Notes: a model not told the origin generated them from the sequence alone. A stretch of 64,000 bases of DNA from Ferrimonas sp. YFM (GCF_030296015.1 NZ_AP027368.1:496001-560000); one strand, 5' to 3'. Positions 54,087 to 62,875 are shown, numbered from the stretch's first letter. Numbers and translations are program-made.

Positions 54087-54658
54087 TGGCCGGGGGCGGC
54101 CAGGGCGTTCCAGAAGATGGTCATGGCCGCCTGGTGCTGTTCGGGGTCGGCGGCCTGGTCAGGGTGGTCGATGAAGTGACCGGCACTGGCCATAAACAGG
54201 CTGTGGCACACCTCCATCATCAGTTCATGGGGGTAGTTTGCCAGCTCTCCGCGGGCCTGCCCCACCTTGATCAGCTCCAGCACGAACCCCAGGGTTTCAA
54301 ACTTGGCGGTACGCCGGGTCTCGGGCGTCAGCACCGGAGACTGGTAGTAGGCCAGCAGGAAGCGCAGTTTGTCCGGATGGCTCAGGGCCCACTCCATGGA
54401 GGCCTGCCACATCTTGCCCGCCATCTCCCGGGTGGGGATCTCCGAGGTCACCGGCGGCAGCCGCTCCGCCAGTTCGCCCTTGATGGCCAGATAGAGGGCT
54501 GACACCAGCTCCTGCTTGTTGGCGAAGTGATGAAACAGGGTGCCGGTGGCGACACCGGCTTCCTTGGCGATCTTGGCGGTGGCCGCCCCTTCAAGCCCCT
54601 GCTCGACGAAGAGCACCAGGGCGGTATCCAGAATCTGCTGACGTTTCGAGGCGCTCAC
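54077..54658 (-). CDS. TetR-family transcriptional regulator
   Basis: 193 residues from a GTG start with AAGGAG 8 bases upstream. The N-terminal helix-turn-helix (about 5-50) reads RQQILDTALVLFVEQGLEGAA, then TAKIAKEAGVATGTLFHHFANKQELVSAL, the standard TetR layout. The C-terminal ligand domain is variable. It lies 9 bases after the aldehyde dehydrogenase, so it is cotranscribed and probably autoregulates through the operator at 56128-56145. The inducer may be an aldehyde or related electrophile (inference). Confidence 0.9.
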   Translation of the reverse strand: MSASKRQQILDTALVLFVEQGLEGAATAKIAKEAGVATGTLFHHFANKQELVSALYLAIKGELAERLPPVTSEIPTREMAGKMWQASMEWALSHPDKLRFLLAYYQSPVLTPETRRTAKFETLGFVLELIKVGQARGELANYPHELMMEVCHSLFMASAGHFIDHPDQAADPEQHQAAMTIFWNALAAPGHHA

Positions 54659-54667
54659 CTCAACTCC

Positions 54668-56104
54668 TTATCTGAGGAAGAATTTGAAGATCAGTTTCTG
54701 CAGCCACTTGTCGTAGGGGGGATACACCAGTTTGCCTACGAAGAGGCGCCCCTGGCGCAGCACCGTCTTGGCATGAGAGAAGGTCTTGAACCCCTCGATG
54801 CCGTGATAGTGGCCCATGCCTGATGGTCCGACTCCACCGAAAGGGGCGTCGTCTGCGGCCACGTGGAACAGGGCGTTGTTGATGCACATGCCCCCGGCGT
54901 GGCTTTGGCTGATCACCTTCTGTTGCAGCACCTTATCATAACTGAGCAGGTAAAGGGCCAGGGGACGGGGGCGGCTGCGGACGTACTCCAGTGCCTCGTC
55001 GATGCTGTCGTAAGGGATGAGCGGCAGCAGCGGGCCGAAGATCTCCTCCTGGCGAACCGTCATCTCGTCTGTGGTGTCCAGCAGCAGGTGAGTGGTCAGG
55101 CGTTTTCGCTCGTCATTCCTGTGATGGCCGGGCACACAGGGCAGTACCTTGGCCCCCTTGTTTTCGGCCTCCTCCAGCCAGGCGATCAACCTCTGATACT
55201 GGCGCTCATTGACCACAGAGGTGTAGTCCTGGCTGTCGATCCCCTTGGGATAGAGTGACTGGAACTGACGCTGGTAGGCCTCGGCAAATCCCTGAAGCTT
55301 CTCCCTAGGCACCAGCACATAGTCCGGTGCCACGCAGATCTGACCGCCATTGAGCGTCTTGCCGAGGATCATCCGTTCGGCGGCAGTGTCCAGATCCATG
55401 TCCGGGCCCACTATGGTGGGGCTTTTGCCCCCCAGTTCCAGGGTGACCGGGGTCAGGTTGTCGGCGGCCGCGCGCATCACATGACGGCCTACTGTGGTGG
55501 AGCCGGTAAACAGCAGATGATCGAAGGGCAGGGCACTGAACTGGGCGGCGATCTCCGCCTCTCCCTCGATGCAGACCACCTGCTTCTCGTCAAAGGCGTC
55601 CGCCAGCATCTCAATCAGCGCCGCGTTGGCCTTGGGGGTGAACTCAGACAACTTGATCATCGCCCGGTTGCCCGCCGCCAGGGCGGTGATCAGCGGGCCG
55701 ATGGAGAGCATCACCGGGAAGTTCCAGGGCACCACGATGCCCACCACACCCAGAGGCTGATAGTGCACCTCCACCTGGGCAGGAGCCAGCAACAGCCCGG
55801 CGTGGCGACGTTCTGGCTTTGTCCATTTTTTCAGGCGTTTAGTGGTGTAGCCAATGTTCATCACACAGGGGAGGATGTCAGAGATCAGGGTGTCCTGATG
55901 GCTGCGCCCCTGGTAGTCCTGGTCTAGGGCCTGGGCCAGGTTGTCACTGTGCTTCAACAGGGCCTGCTTGAGGCGGCTGAGGTCGTCGATGCGGTGCGCT
56001 ACATCCCGGTAGGGCTCCTGGTGAAACGCCGCCTTCTGTTGCTCAAAGTGCAGCAGCATGGCCTGCTTTTCACTGTTCAATGGCTGCATGGGTTGCTCGG
56101 TCAT
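54668..56104 (-). CDS. Aldehyde dehydrogenase (coniferyl-aldehyde dehydrogenase type)
   Basis: NAD(P)-dependent oxidation of an aldehyde to the acid. The 478 residues contain VVGIVVPWNFPVMLSIGP near 118 (the conserved Asn), FTGSTTVGRHVM near 204, VTLELGGKSPTIV near 223 (general-base Glu) and the nucleophile in GGQICVAPDYVL near 258. The C-terminal FGGVGPSGMGHYHGIEGFKTFSH is typical. The -APDY- after the Cys and the hydrophobic amphipathic C-terminus (KLVYPPYDKWLQKLIFKFF) resemble the CalB branch, some of which associate with membranes. First gene of an operon with tetR. Natural substrate unknown. Confidence 0.88.
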   Translation of the reverse strand: MTEQPMQPLNSEKQAMLLHFEQQKAAFHQEPYRDVAHRIDDLSRLKQALLKHSDNLAQALDQDYQGRSHQDTLISDILPCVMNIGYTTKRLKKWTKPERRHAGLLLAPAQVEVHYQPLGVVGIVVPWNFPVMLSIGPLITALAAGNRAMIKLSEFTPKANAALIEMLADAFDEKQVVCIEGEAEIAAQFSALPFDHLLFTGSTTVGRHVMRAAADNLTPVTLELGGKSPTIVGPDMDLDTAAERMILGKTLNGGQICVAPDYVLVPREKLQGFAEAYQRQFQSLYPKGIDSQDYTSVVNERQYQRLIAWLEEAENKGAKVLPCVPGHHRNDERKRLTTHLLLDTTDEMTVRQEEIFGPLLPLIPYDSIDEALEYVRSRPRPLALYLLSYDKVLQQKVISQSHAGGMCINNALFHVAADDAPFGGVGPSGMGHYHGIEGFKTFSHAKTVLRQGRLFVGKLVYPPYDKWLQKLIFKFFLR

Positions 56105-56127
56105 GGGTCCTCCGGGACGAAAAAACT

Positions 56128-56145
56128 ACCGACTGATTAGTCGGT
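56128..56145. promoter_or_regulatory. Probable TetR operator upstream of the aldehyde dehydrogenase
   Basis: Perfect inverted repeat ACCGACT-GATT-AGTCGGT, 24 bases before the start codon. Size, symmetry and position match TetR-family operators, and tetR is the second gene of this operon. Confidence 0.75.
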
Positions 56146-56158
56146 CTGATCTTGGTCC

Positions 56159-56185
56159 AAAAAAAGAGCGCCGTCAAGGCGCCCT
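56159..56185 (-). terminator. Rho-independent terminator of the glutathione peroxidase gene
   Basis: On the minus strand, AGGGCGCC / GGCGCTCT (one mismatch) with loop TTGAC, then seven T. Confidence 0.85.
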
Positions 56186-56207
56186 GTTGGAATAGTTTAT
56201 AACCGGC

Positions 56208-56744
56208 TTAGCCCTCAGAAACCAACTTGTTGATCTCTTTGACGATATCTTCATCATCTGGCTTGGTGGTCGGGGCCCAGTAATCCACCAGCTTGCCGCT
56301 GCCGTCCACCAGATATTTGTAGAAATTCCACTTTGGGGAGCCCCCCTGGTCCGCCAGAGCCTTGAAGATGGGGTCGGCATCGCTGCCACGCACCGAGACC
56401 GGAGCCAGCATGGTGAAGCTGACCCCATAGTTGCGGTAGCACACCTCTGCGGTCTTGGCTTCCTCGTCCTCCTCCTGGAAGAAGTCGTCGGAGGGGAAGC
56501 CGATGATCACCAGCTTGTCGCCATAGGTTTTGTGTAACTGCTCCAGTTGCTTGAACTGGGGGGTGTAGCCACAGTTGCTGGCGGTATTGACGATCAGGGC
56601 GGGTCGACCGGCGGTCAGCTGGCACAGGTTGACCTGCTCCTTGTCATGCAGACGGCGCTTGTCCACATCCAGCCAGTCTGGGCAGGAGGCGGCGTAGAGG
56701 GAGGGGGTGGCCAACAGGGCCAGCAGGGCGATAACAGCTCGCAT
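56208..56744 (-). CDS. Exported glutathione-peroxidase-family protein
   Basis: Thiol peroxidase of the GPx family. ATG 56744 has AAGGAG 7 bases upstream. 178 residues: signal peptide to SLYA^ASCPDW, placing it in the periplasm. NTASNCGYTPQFKQLEQL holds the peroxidatic Cys (Cys, not selenocysteine), IGFPSDDF replaces the usual FPCNQF so the typical resolving region is altered, and KWNFYKYLVD carries the conserved Trp-Asn. The electron donor could be thioredoxin- or glutathione-like; unknown in the periplasm. Preceded by the rpiA terminator. Confidence 0.88.
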   Translation of the reverse strand: MRAVIALLALLATPSLYAASCPDWLDVDKRRLHDKEQVNLCQLTAGRPALIVNTASNCGYTPQFKQLEQLHKTYGDKLVIIGFPSDDFFQEEDEEAKTAEVCYRNYGVSFTMLAPVSVRGSDADPIFKALADQGGSPKWNFYKYLVDGSGKLVDYWAPTTKPDDEDIVKEINKLVSEG

Positions 56745-56761
56745 TGTCACTCCTTGGACTG

Positions 56762-56785
56762 AAAAAGGGGTATCCACTACCCCTT
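56762..56785 (-). terminator. Rho-independent terminator of rpiA
   Basis: On the minus strand, AAGGGGTA / TACCCCTT with loop GTGGA, running into further T. It sits 17 bases before the peroxidase start, within that gene's upstream region. Confidence 0.82.
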
Positions 56786-56835
56786 ACGAGAATGGGCGGC
56801 GAGCCGATCACAGGATCGGCCCGACACAGAGGTGG

Positions 56836-57492
56836 TTACTTGATGGTCTTGACGCCTTGTTCGGTGCCCAGCAGCAGTACATCGGCACCGCGGTCGGCGA
56901 ACAGGCCATTGGTCACTACACCGACGATGGCGTTCAGCTGGGTTTCCAGCTTCTTGGGCTCGGTGATCTTCATGTCGTATACGTCCAGGATGACGTTACC
57001 GTTATCGGTCACCACACCTTCACGGTAGACCGGGCTGCCACCCAGTTTGACGATTTCCCGGGCCACGTAGCTGCGGGCCATGGGGATCACTTCGACCGGC
57101 AGAGGGAAGTCACCCAGGATGTCCACTTGTTTGGAGCCGTCGGCGATGCAGATGAACTTGTCGGCCACGGCGGCCACGATCTTTTCGCGGGTCAGGGCAG
57201 CGCCACCGCCCTTGATCATCTCCATGGCAGGGTTGATTTCGTCGGCACCGTCTACATAGACGGACAGGTTGTCGACGCTGTTCAGGTCGAACACCGGGAT
57301 GCCCAGGGCCTTCATCTTGGCGGTGGAGGCTTCGGAGCTGGATACGGCACCCTCAATGTTGTTTTTCTTGGTGGCCAGGGCATCGATAAAGTGGTTTACG
57401 GTGGAGCCGGTGCCCACGCCCACAATGCTGCCGTCTTCCACATATTCCAGCGCGGCCCAGCCGGCGGCTTTTTTCAGTTCGTCTTGTGTCAT
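56836..57492 (-). CDS. rpiA: Ribose-5-phosphate isomerase A
   Basis: Interconverts ribose 5-phosphate and ribulose 5-phosphate in the pentose phosphate pathway. 218 residues, the family length. Substrate-binding [16 protein letters not shown] near residue 25, [15 protein letters not shown] near 54, [29 protein letters not shown] near 80 (catalytic Asp, Glu and Lys) and [14 protein letters not shown] near 160. TAGGAG precedes ATG 57492. Monocistronic here, whereas E. coli has it next to serA. Confidence 0.96.
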   Translation of the reverse strand: MTQDELKKAAGWAALEYVEDGSIVGVGTGSTVNHFIDALATKKNNIEGAVSSSEASTAKMKALGIPVFDLNSVDNLSVYVDGADEINPAMEMIKGGGAALTREKIVAAVADKFICIADGSKQVDILGDFPLPVEVIPMARSYVAREIVKLGGSPVYREGVVTDNGNVILDVYDMKITEPKKLETQLNAIVGVVTNGLFADRGADVLLLGTEQGVKTIK

Positions 57493-57916
57493 CGAAGGAT
57501 CTCCTAAAAGTCTGTCGGGAATTATAGTTCCCTTGGCTCCTGGAGATAAACCGTTAGGTCACATTTGGGAGAGAGAAAAAGAGAAGTGGTATTTCAGTCA
57601 GTTTACTGCCGGAGCAGTAAGCCATGCTTACCCTTGGTGATGCCTTTTGCGCTGATCGCCATCGTTTTACAAGAGTGGCTATTTCTGGCTAGGGATGATG
57701 ATTTAAGTGCACAATCAGATGGGGTTGGCGCCCTACGGGGCCGGACTGGCGACTTACACTTGGCGTCGTTTGGTTTTGACGTAGACCACTATGTCTGCAA
57801 CCAAACTCCTTAATTGTCAGTCGTCATCCTCGACCAAAAAGCTATCAACAAGAAAAAACATGGCTTGGGGAGATAACGGCTCCGGCAAGGCGCCCGTTAA
57901 CGGGCGCCGGTCATTA
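57493..57916. other. Long intergenic region between rpiA and ibpA
   Basis: It holds the rpiA promoter side and the ibpA downstream end. Hairpin TTACTGC / GCAGTAA is at 57603-57620. A larger bulged hairpin is at 57768-57806: GTTTGGTT / AACCAAAC enclosing GTAGAC / GTCTGC. A perfect 20-base palindrome (GGCGCCCGTT and complement) at 57889-57908 follows the ibpA stop without a clear U-run and may end that transcript. No open frame here has a ribosome site or coding character. Confidence 0.55.
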
Positions 57917-58357
57917 TCAGGCTTCGACCAGACGGCCTTCCTGCTTGATGGCGATCTTGCGAGGCTTCATCGCTTCCGGGATCTCGCGGACCAGATCCAC
58001 GTGCAGCAGACCGTTCTCCATCTGGGCGTCACTGACCCGAACATGGTCGGCCAGCTTGAAGCGGCGCTTGAAGTTGCGCTCGGCAATGCCCTGGTGCAGG
58101 TAGTGGCGCTCTACATCGCCCTTGGCCTTGGTGCCCTCGATGCGCAGGGTGTCTCCCTCGACTTCGATATCCAGCTCGTTGTCACCGAAGCCGGCCACGG
58201 CCATGGTGATGCGGTAGTGGTTCTCTTCCACCAGCTCGATGTTGTACGGAGGGTAGCCGTTGTGATTCTCGGCGCGCTGGGCTTCATCCATCAGTTTGGC
58301 GAAACGCTCGAAGCCGATGGCGGATTTGTACAGGGGGGCAAAATCAAAACTACGCAT
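57917..58357 (-). CDS. ibpA: Small heat-shock protein IbpA (Hsp20)
   Basis: Holding chaperone that coats aggregates. The 146 residues have the IbpA start MRSFDFAPLYKSAIGFERF, the alpha-crystallin domain (about 35-125; YNIELVEENHYRITMAVAGF, VEGDTLRIEGTK), and the conserved ENGLLHVDLVREIPE near 112. The short C-terminal tail carries PRKIAI, the I/V-x-I-type oligomer contact. Expression is likely controlled twice: by a sigma-32 promoter (58444-58470) and by a ROSE-type thermometer over its ribosome site. Confidence 0.95.
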   Translation of the reverse strand: MRSFDFAPLYKSAIGFERFAKLMDEAQRAENHNGYPPYNIELVEENHYRITMAVAGFGDNELDIEVEGDTLRIEGTKAKGDVERHYLHQGIAERNFKRRFKLADHVRVSDAQMENGLLHVDLVREIPEAMKPRKIAIKQEGRLVEA

Positions 58358-58437
58358 AACAGTGTCCTCTTTTGAGCAACAAATTCAGTGTGTAAGGTTG
58401 TCGTCCGGGCCTCCATTGAGCACCCATGCTTCGACAC
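58358..58437 (-). promoter_or_regulatory. ROSE-type RNA thermometer in the ibpA leader
   Basis: The roughly 80-base 5' leader ends in a hairpin over the ribosome site: GTTGCTC (minus strand of 58374-58380), loop AAAA, then GAGGAC containing the Shine-Dalgarno. The pairing leaves a G opposite G, the hallmark of ROSE elements with their UUGCU motif. At heat-shock temperature the weak helix should open. The rest of the leader can form further stems. Confidence 0.75.
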
Positions 58438-58443
58438 TGTTAG

Positions 58444-58470
58444 AGATGGAGTCGCCGGAGGGCTTTTCAA
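58444..58470 (-). promoter_or_regulatory. Sigma-32 (RpoH) promoter of ibpA
   Basis: On the minus strand: GGGTTGAA, 14 bases, then CTCCATCT, against the RpoH consensus CCCTTGAA - N13-15 - CCCCATNT. It would start transcription about 80 bases before the ibpA ATG. Confidence 0.75.
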
Positions 58471-58488
58471 CCCTCCCACAAAATTTTT

Positions 58489-61167
58489 TTACACAGTCGC
58501 GGTTTCCAGAGTTGGCGCCAGGCGAGTTATTGCTCCTATAAGTTGCTGTTTATCATATGGTTTGGGCACGTAGTAATCCATGCCTGCGTCGTAACAGGCC
58601 TGAACGTCGTCGTCCAGCACACTGGCGGTCAGGGCGATGATGGGGGTGCGACGCCGCTGCTGTCGCTCCTCCAACTGGCGAATCTGCCGACTGGCTTCGA
58701 AGCCGTCCATCACCGGCATCATGCAGTCCATCAGAATCAGATCGTATTCGCTGGCGACCACCATCTCGGTGGCCTCCTGGCCATTGTTGGCAATCTCAAC
58801 GTGGAATCCCGCCTTGGAGAGGATGATCTGGGCGACGCGCTGGTTGGTCTTGTTGTCCTCCACCAGCAACAGCCGGGCTCGATAGTGCTCTGAAGGAGTG
58901 GTACTGGCGGACTGCAGGGGGTTGGCGGCCGCAGGCTCAGTGGCCATCAGTTTCTCCAGGTTTCTCTGTAGCCGCTCACCGCGAATCGGGGCCAGCATCA
59001 CCTGAACCGGTGTGGTGATCTCATCCAAAGTCAGACTGTTGGACAGGTCGTTGAGCAGCATAAGTGGCAGGGGGTGGCTCTGCTGCAGGGTCACCAGGGT
59101 GCGCTCCCCATCAGGCAGGCTGGAGTAGCGTGCGATAAGCAGGTCGAAACGGCTCTCTCCCTGGAGCATGGGAAGCAGCTCGCTGACCTGGGTGACGTAG
59201 CTGACCTCCATCCCCAGGGCCACCAGCTCCTGACAGTAGCGCTGGGCGGAGTCGTAATAGCCGTCCAGCAGCAACACTTTCAGGCCTTCCAGTTTGTTGG
59301 AGTGAATTCTGGGGGTGGGCACCTCCTCCAGAGGCAGTTCCAGCAGGAAGGTGCTGCCCTCTCCTTTGAGGCTGCTGACCCGTATCTGTCCTCCCATCAA
59401 GTGGGCCAGCTGGCGGCAGATGCTCAGGCCCAGACCGGTGCCGCCAAACTTGCGGGTGGTGGACCCGTCCTCCTGCTTGAAGGGGTGGAAGATCTCTTCC
59501 TGCTTGTCCTGGTCGATGCCGATGCCGGTATCCTTGACCCGGATGCAGAGGATGGGGGCCTGCTCCTTCCGCTGCAGTACCCGGCAGCCCAGCAGTACCT
59601 CTCCGTCGGCGGTGAATTTCACCGCGTTGGAGAGCAGGTTCAGCAGTATCTGACGCAGGCGATGGCTGTCTGTCATCACCTGTTCCGGCAACTCAGGGGG
59701 GTAGTCCACATCGAATCGGATCCCCTTCTCCATCGCCTTGGGGGCCACCACGCTGGCCACCTCGTAGAACAGCTCCTTGAGCTTGGTTTTGATGGGGGAG
59801 ATCACCAGGTTGCCTGCCTCGATCTTGGACAGGTCCAGCACGTCGTTGATGATCGACTGCAAAGCCCTGGAGGAGCTTTGGATGGTGTGCAGATACTCCA
59901 GTTGCTCACCGCTGAGTTGGGTGCTGCTGAGGATGTCGGTCATGCCGAGGATGCCATTGAGGGGCGTACGGATCTCATGGCTCATGTTGGCCAGAAAGAT
60001 GCTTTTGGCATGATTGGCTTTTTCCGCCTCCTCCTTGGCACTGACCAGGCTGGCCTCGAATCCCGCCCGCTCCTGAACCAGCCGATTGAGGGTTTGACCG
60101 AGCCGGCTGAGTTCATCCTTTCCCGGCAGTTCGATGCGCAGGCTGTAATCCCGGGTCTCCTCCACCTGTTTCATGGTGTCACCAATGGCGGCAATTCCAT
60201 GGCGAAGGTGGCGGGCCAGTCGCAGGGCCAGGGCGGCCATCATCCCCAGCATCAGCAGCAGTATGGCCAGGTTGGTGAAGAAGTGAGTCTGCTGGCTGTG
60301 GTAAGCCTGGCTGGCGGACTGGGCGATGTCGTTGCGCACCGCCTGCAAAACCTGATCCAGCAGTTTCATCCTGGTGTCGGCGGCTTCGAGCCTCTCCGCG
60401 GTCAGGGTGTGACTCTCGCCATCGAGCAGGGACTGGCGCAACTCATTGCCTCGGGTGAAGGCATCGTTGGTGAAGGCGGAAAGCAGCAGATTGACCTGGG
60501 ACTCGCTGGCATAGACGCTGACGTACTTATCCAGCACCGATTGTTGCAACAGAGCCAGCTCCTGCAGTCGTTGCCGGGCGGCGGCGCTGAGAGCGCCCGA
60601 TTTGAGTGCCTCTTTGATCACCAGCAGCTCTTCCCGGGCGTACTCCAGCATGAACAGCAGCTGATTGTAGGCCAGTATCCCCTCGCGGACGGTTCGGCTC
60701 TCCACCTCTACCGGCAGCGACTCCACCATTCTCAGGCTGTTCTGTTGCCAGTCGTCTGCCAGAGAAAGCCACTCCCAACGAAGGTCCTTGTCCAGCTCGC
60801 TGTCCGGCAGTTCGCCGATGAGGTAGGAGAGCTCCTCCAGATGCAGCTCGAATCCGTCGGCATCGGCGACAAACAGCTGGCGGAACTCAGGGGCATCGAG
60901 GTGGGTGGCTGCCAGGCGGGCATTGGAGATCTGGGTGGCCAGGGTACCCAGGGTGGGCTCAATGACGGTGGAGCGGCGCAGCTTATCCACAGCAGCCATG
61001 GCCAGTTGCAGCTCAGAGATCAGTTGGTAGCGTTGCTCGATCTGTTGCAGATCCTGAAGCTCGCTGTACTGACCCATCATGTAGCGGCCAAAGATGATGG
61101 AGCAGAACAGCAGTGGTATGACCACCAGCAGTTGGATTCGGCTGCGCAGCGAAAGATGTTGGGCCAT
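58489..61167 (-). CDS. Hybrid sensor histidine kinase
   Basis: From ATG 61167 the protein has 892 residues. TM1 is about 10-30, followed by a long all-helical periplasmic sensor (about 31-285), TM2 about 295-315 and a HAMP domain. HisKA has the phospho-His in MSHEIRTPLNGILGMTD near 405. HATPase_c boxes: LNLLSNAVKF, VKDTGIGID and FGGTGLGLSI. A receiver-like segment without acceptor Asp follows (about 640-755), then a true receiver: LLLVEDNKTNQRVAQ, LILMDCMMPVMDGFE, ALTAS, PKPYD. There is no HPt domain, so the phosphorelay partner is elsewhere. It is divergent from the binding-protein/porin pair, which probably belongs to the same circuit. Confidence 0.93.
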   Translation of the reverse strand: MAQHLSLRSRIQLLVVIPLLFCSIIFGRYMMGQYSELQDLQQIEQRYQLISELQLAMAAVDKLRRSTVIEPTLGTLATQISNARLAATHLDAPEFRQLFVADADGFELHLEELSYLIGELPDSELDKDLRWEWLSLADDWQQNSLRMVESLPVEVESRTVREGILAYNQLLFMLEYAREELLVIKEALKSGALSAAARQRLQELALLQQSVLDKYVSVYASESQVNLLLSAFTNDAFTRGNELRQSLLDGESHTLTAERLEAADTRMKLLDQVLQAVRNDIAQSASQAYHSQQTHFFTNLAILLLMLGMMAALALRLARHLRHGIAAIGDTMKQVEETRDYSLRIELPGKDELSRLGQTLNRLVQERAGFEASLVSAKEEAEKANHAKSIFLANMSHEIRTPLNGILGMTDILSSTQLSGEQLEYLHTIQSSSRALQSIINDVLDLSKIEAGNLVISPIKTKLKELFYEVASVVAPKAMEKGIRFDVDYPPELPEQVMTDSHRLRQILLNLLSNAVKFTADGEVLLGCRVLQRKEQAPILCIRVKDTGIGIDQDKQEEIFHPFKQEDGSTTRKFGGTGLGLSICRQLAHLMGGQIRVSSLKGEGSTFLLELPLEEVPTPRIHSNKLEGLKVLLLDGYYDSAQRYCQELVALGMEVSYVTQVSELLPMLQGESRFDLLIARYSSLPDGERTLVTLQQSHPLPLMLLNDLSNSLTLDEITTPVQVMLAPIRGERLQRNLEKLMATEPAAANPLQSASTTPSEHYRARLLLVEDNKTNQRVAQIILSKAGFHVEIANNGQEATEMVVASEYDLILMDCMMPVMDGFEASRQIRQLEERQQRRRTPIIALTASVLDDDVQACYDAGMDYYVPKPYDKQQLIGAITRLAPTLETATV

Positions 61168-61397
61168 TGAGCTTCCCTTCTCAACCAGCAATAAAGTTGA
61201 TCTGTTGTCAGAGCGTGTTGACGACACTGTTCCGTCGAGTGAGTCTGACGCCGGTCCACCGGATCAGAAATCGAACATCTTGATTGGTCACTATAATTCT
61301 AGGCCAAAATTTAACCGCCGAAGATAAACACGCCCTATACTGTTACTTGATAAAGCCTAGCAATGATTATGGATTTTGCTTATCAGGGATGACTTGA

Positions 61398-61853
61398 ATG
61401 ATGCATTCAGGGATGAAATGGGCTTATCGGTTACTGTTGCTGCCGTTGTTGCTGGTCATCTGGCCAGCGAGAGCGGAGTACGTGCTGATCACCCTCAACG
61501 ACAATATGCCTGCCATCAGCGAGAGCAAGGCCAAGATGCTCTATCTGGGCAAGTTGCGCTCTCTCGACAGCTTCGGTCGGGTGGAGCTGCTGGATTTCCC
61601 TGAGGGGAGTTCCCAGAAGCAGGCGTTCTATCGCTCCTTCCTTAATAAATCGGTGCCCCAGATCAACAGTCGTTGGGCCAGGATTGCGTTTTCGGGCAAA
61701 GGGAAACCGCCGGAAAGCCTGTCCGAGGCCAGTGAAGAGGCGCTGCTCAGCTGGCTGGCTGAGCACCCCAGGGGCATAGCCTATGTACCTAAGAATCAGG
61801 TGCCCGTGGGGGCCCGGGTTATTCTCGACATCGAACAGGGAGTGGATCGATGA
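61398..61853 (+). CDS. Small PstS-like periplasmic binding protein
   Basis: A 151-residue exported protein; the signal peptide ends PARA^EYVLI. The mature part resembles the first lobe of phosphate-type binding proteins (PBP_like_2): ISESKAKMLYLGKLRSL, PEGSSQKQAFYRSFLNKSVPQI, WARIAFSGKGKPPESL and PRGIAYVPKNQVP. It is far shorter than true PstS, so ligand capture for an ABC transporter is unlikely and no transporter genes are near. Probably delivers a ligand signal to the divergent kinase (inference). ATGA overlap with the porin gene. Start alternatives at 61401 and 61413. Confidence 0.8.
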   Translation: MMHSGMKWAYRLLLLPLLLVIWPARAEYVLITLNDNMPAISESKAKMLYLGKLRSLDSFGRVELLDFPEGSSQKQAFYRSFLNKSVPQINSRWARIAFSGKGKPPESLSEASEEALLSWLAEHPRGIAYVPKNQVPVGARVILDIEQGVDR

Positions 61854-62872
61854 GAGCCGTCATTCTGATTATTGCTGTGCTGACCCCTTGGGGAGCCCAG
61901 GCCGCCGTTGAACTTTGGGATCAGTACCTGTCCCTGTCCGGATTTGCCTCAGTATCTGCCACCAAGAGCGACAATAGCGTGCCACTCTATTTCCATCGGG
62001 GCATAGAGGATGAATGGTGTTATGACTGTGATACCACTGTGGGTTTGCAGCTGGACTCCAGATTCAACGATCACTGGCGGGCCTCGGCTCAGGTGGTGAA
62101 GCGCCCTCGGGACAATTTTTCCAACCCTCAGTTTGAGTGGGGTTACCTCAGCTGGCAGGGAGAGCAGACTGAGATCCGCGCCGGTCGGCTCCGGATGCCA
62201 CTGTTCCTGGCGTCTGACTACTACTATGTGGGCAACGCCTATCCCTGGGCCAGGCCACCGGTGGACCTGTATGACACCCTGTTGGGCATCACCGCCTTCA
62301 ATGGTATCGATCTTATTTTTGAGATGAGCTTGAGCGATGAACTGGAGATGGCGGTGCACCCATACTACGGTGGGCACAATCACGAGACTGTCGATGTGGG
62401 CGTGGCTAAGCTGAGGGTGGAGACCGATGTACAGACCGGCCTTAATCTGAGGCTGAATACCCCGGAACTGCTGTTTAACTTCTCCTACCTGCACACCGAG
62501 TTCACCCTGGATGGGGTGGAAGACCGCATGGACATCTTCACCATTGGCGGTCGTTACGAGGGCGAGCTGTGGGAGTTCTGGGCTGAATTTGAGAAAGATA
62601 ACATTCAGCACGGTGGCTACTTGGGGATTGTGATGAACCTGGACCTGTGGCGTCCCTACCTGATGGTGGCCCGAAACTGGGAAAGGTTGGAGTCGGTGAG
62701 TTATATCGGTGGTGTTCGCTATGATCTTCAGCCGAACCTGTCGGTGAATCTGGAAGTGCAGTTGGCGGATGCCCTGGGTGACACCGCAGGGCAGTTCATA
62801 CTGCCTCCCAAGCTGGTGGGGGAATCGACTCAGGCCGAGCTGGTGACCCTGATGCTCAGCTACAACTTTTAA
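61850..62872 (+). CDS. Porin-like outer-membrane protein
   Basis: A 340-residue exported protein with signal peptide ending AQA^AVELW. Beta strands with aromatic girdles follow: LSLSGFASVSATKSD, WGYLSWQGEQTEIRAGRLRMP, FNGIDLIFEMS and, at the end, LVTLMLSYNF with terminal Phe. Two Cys (WCYDCD) lie near residue 57. The early SGFA...YLSW...RAGR layout is shared with a porin group found beside sensor kinases in marine gammaproteobacteria. It is coupled by a 4-base overlap to the binding-like gene, and fau converges 3 bases after its stop. Confidence 0.8.
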   Translation: MRAVILIIAVLTPWGAQAAVELWDQYLSLSGFASVSATKSDNSVPLYFHRGIEDEWCYDCDTTVGLQLDSRFNDHWRASAQVVKRPRDNFSNPQFEWGYLSWQGEQTEIRAGRLRMPLFLASDYYYVGNAYPWARPPVDLYDTLLGITAFNGIDLIFEMSLSDELEMAVHPYYGGHNHETVDVGVAKLRVETDVQTGLNLRLNTPELLFNFSYLHTEFTLDGVEDRMDIFTIGGRYEGELWEFWAEFEKDNIQHGGYLGIVMNLDLWRPYLMVARNWERLESVSYIGGVRYDLQPNLSVNLEVQLADALGDTAGQFILPPKLVGESTQAELVTLMLSYNF

Positions 62873-62875
62873 GTC

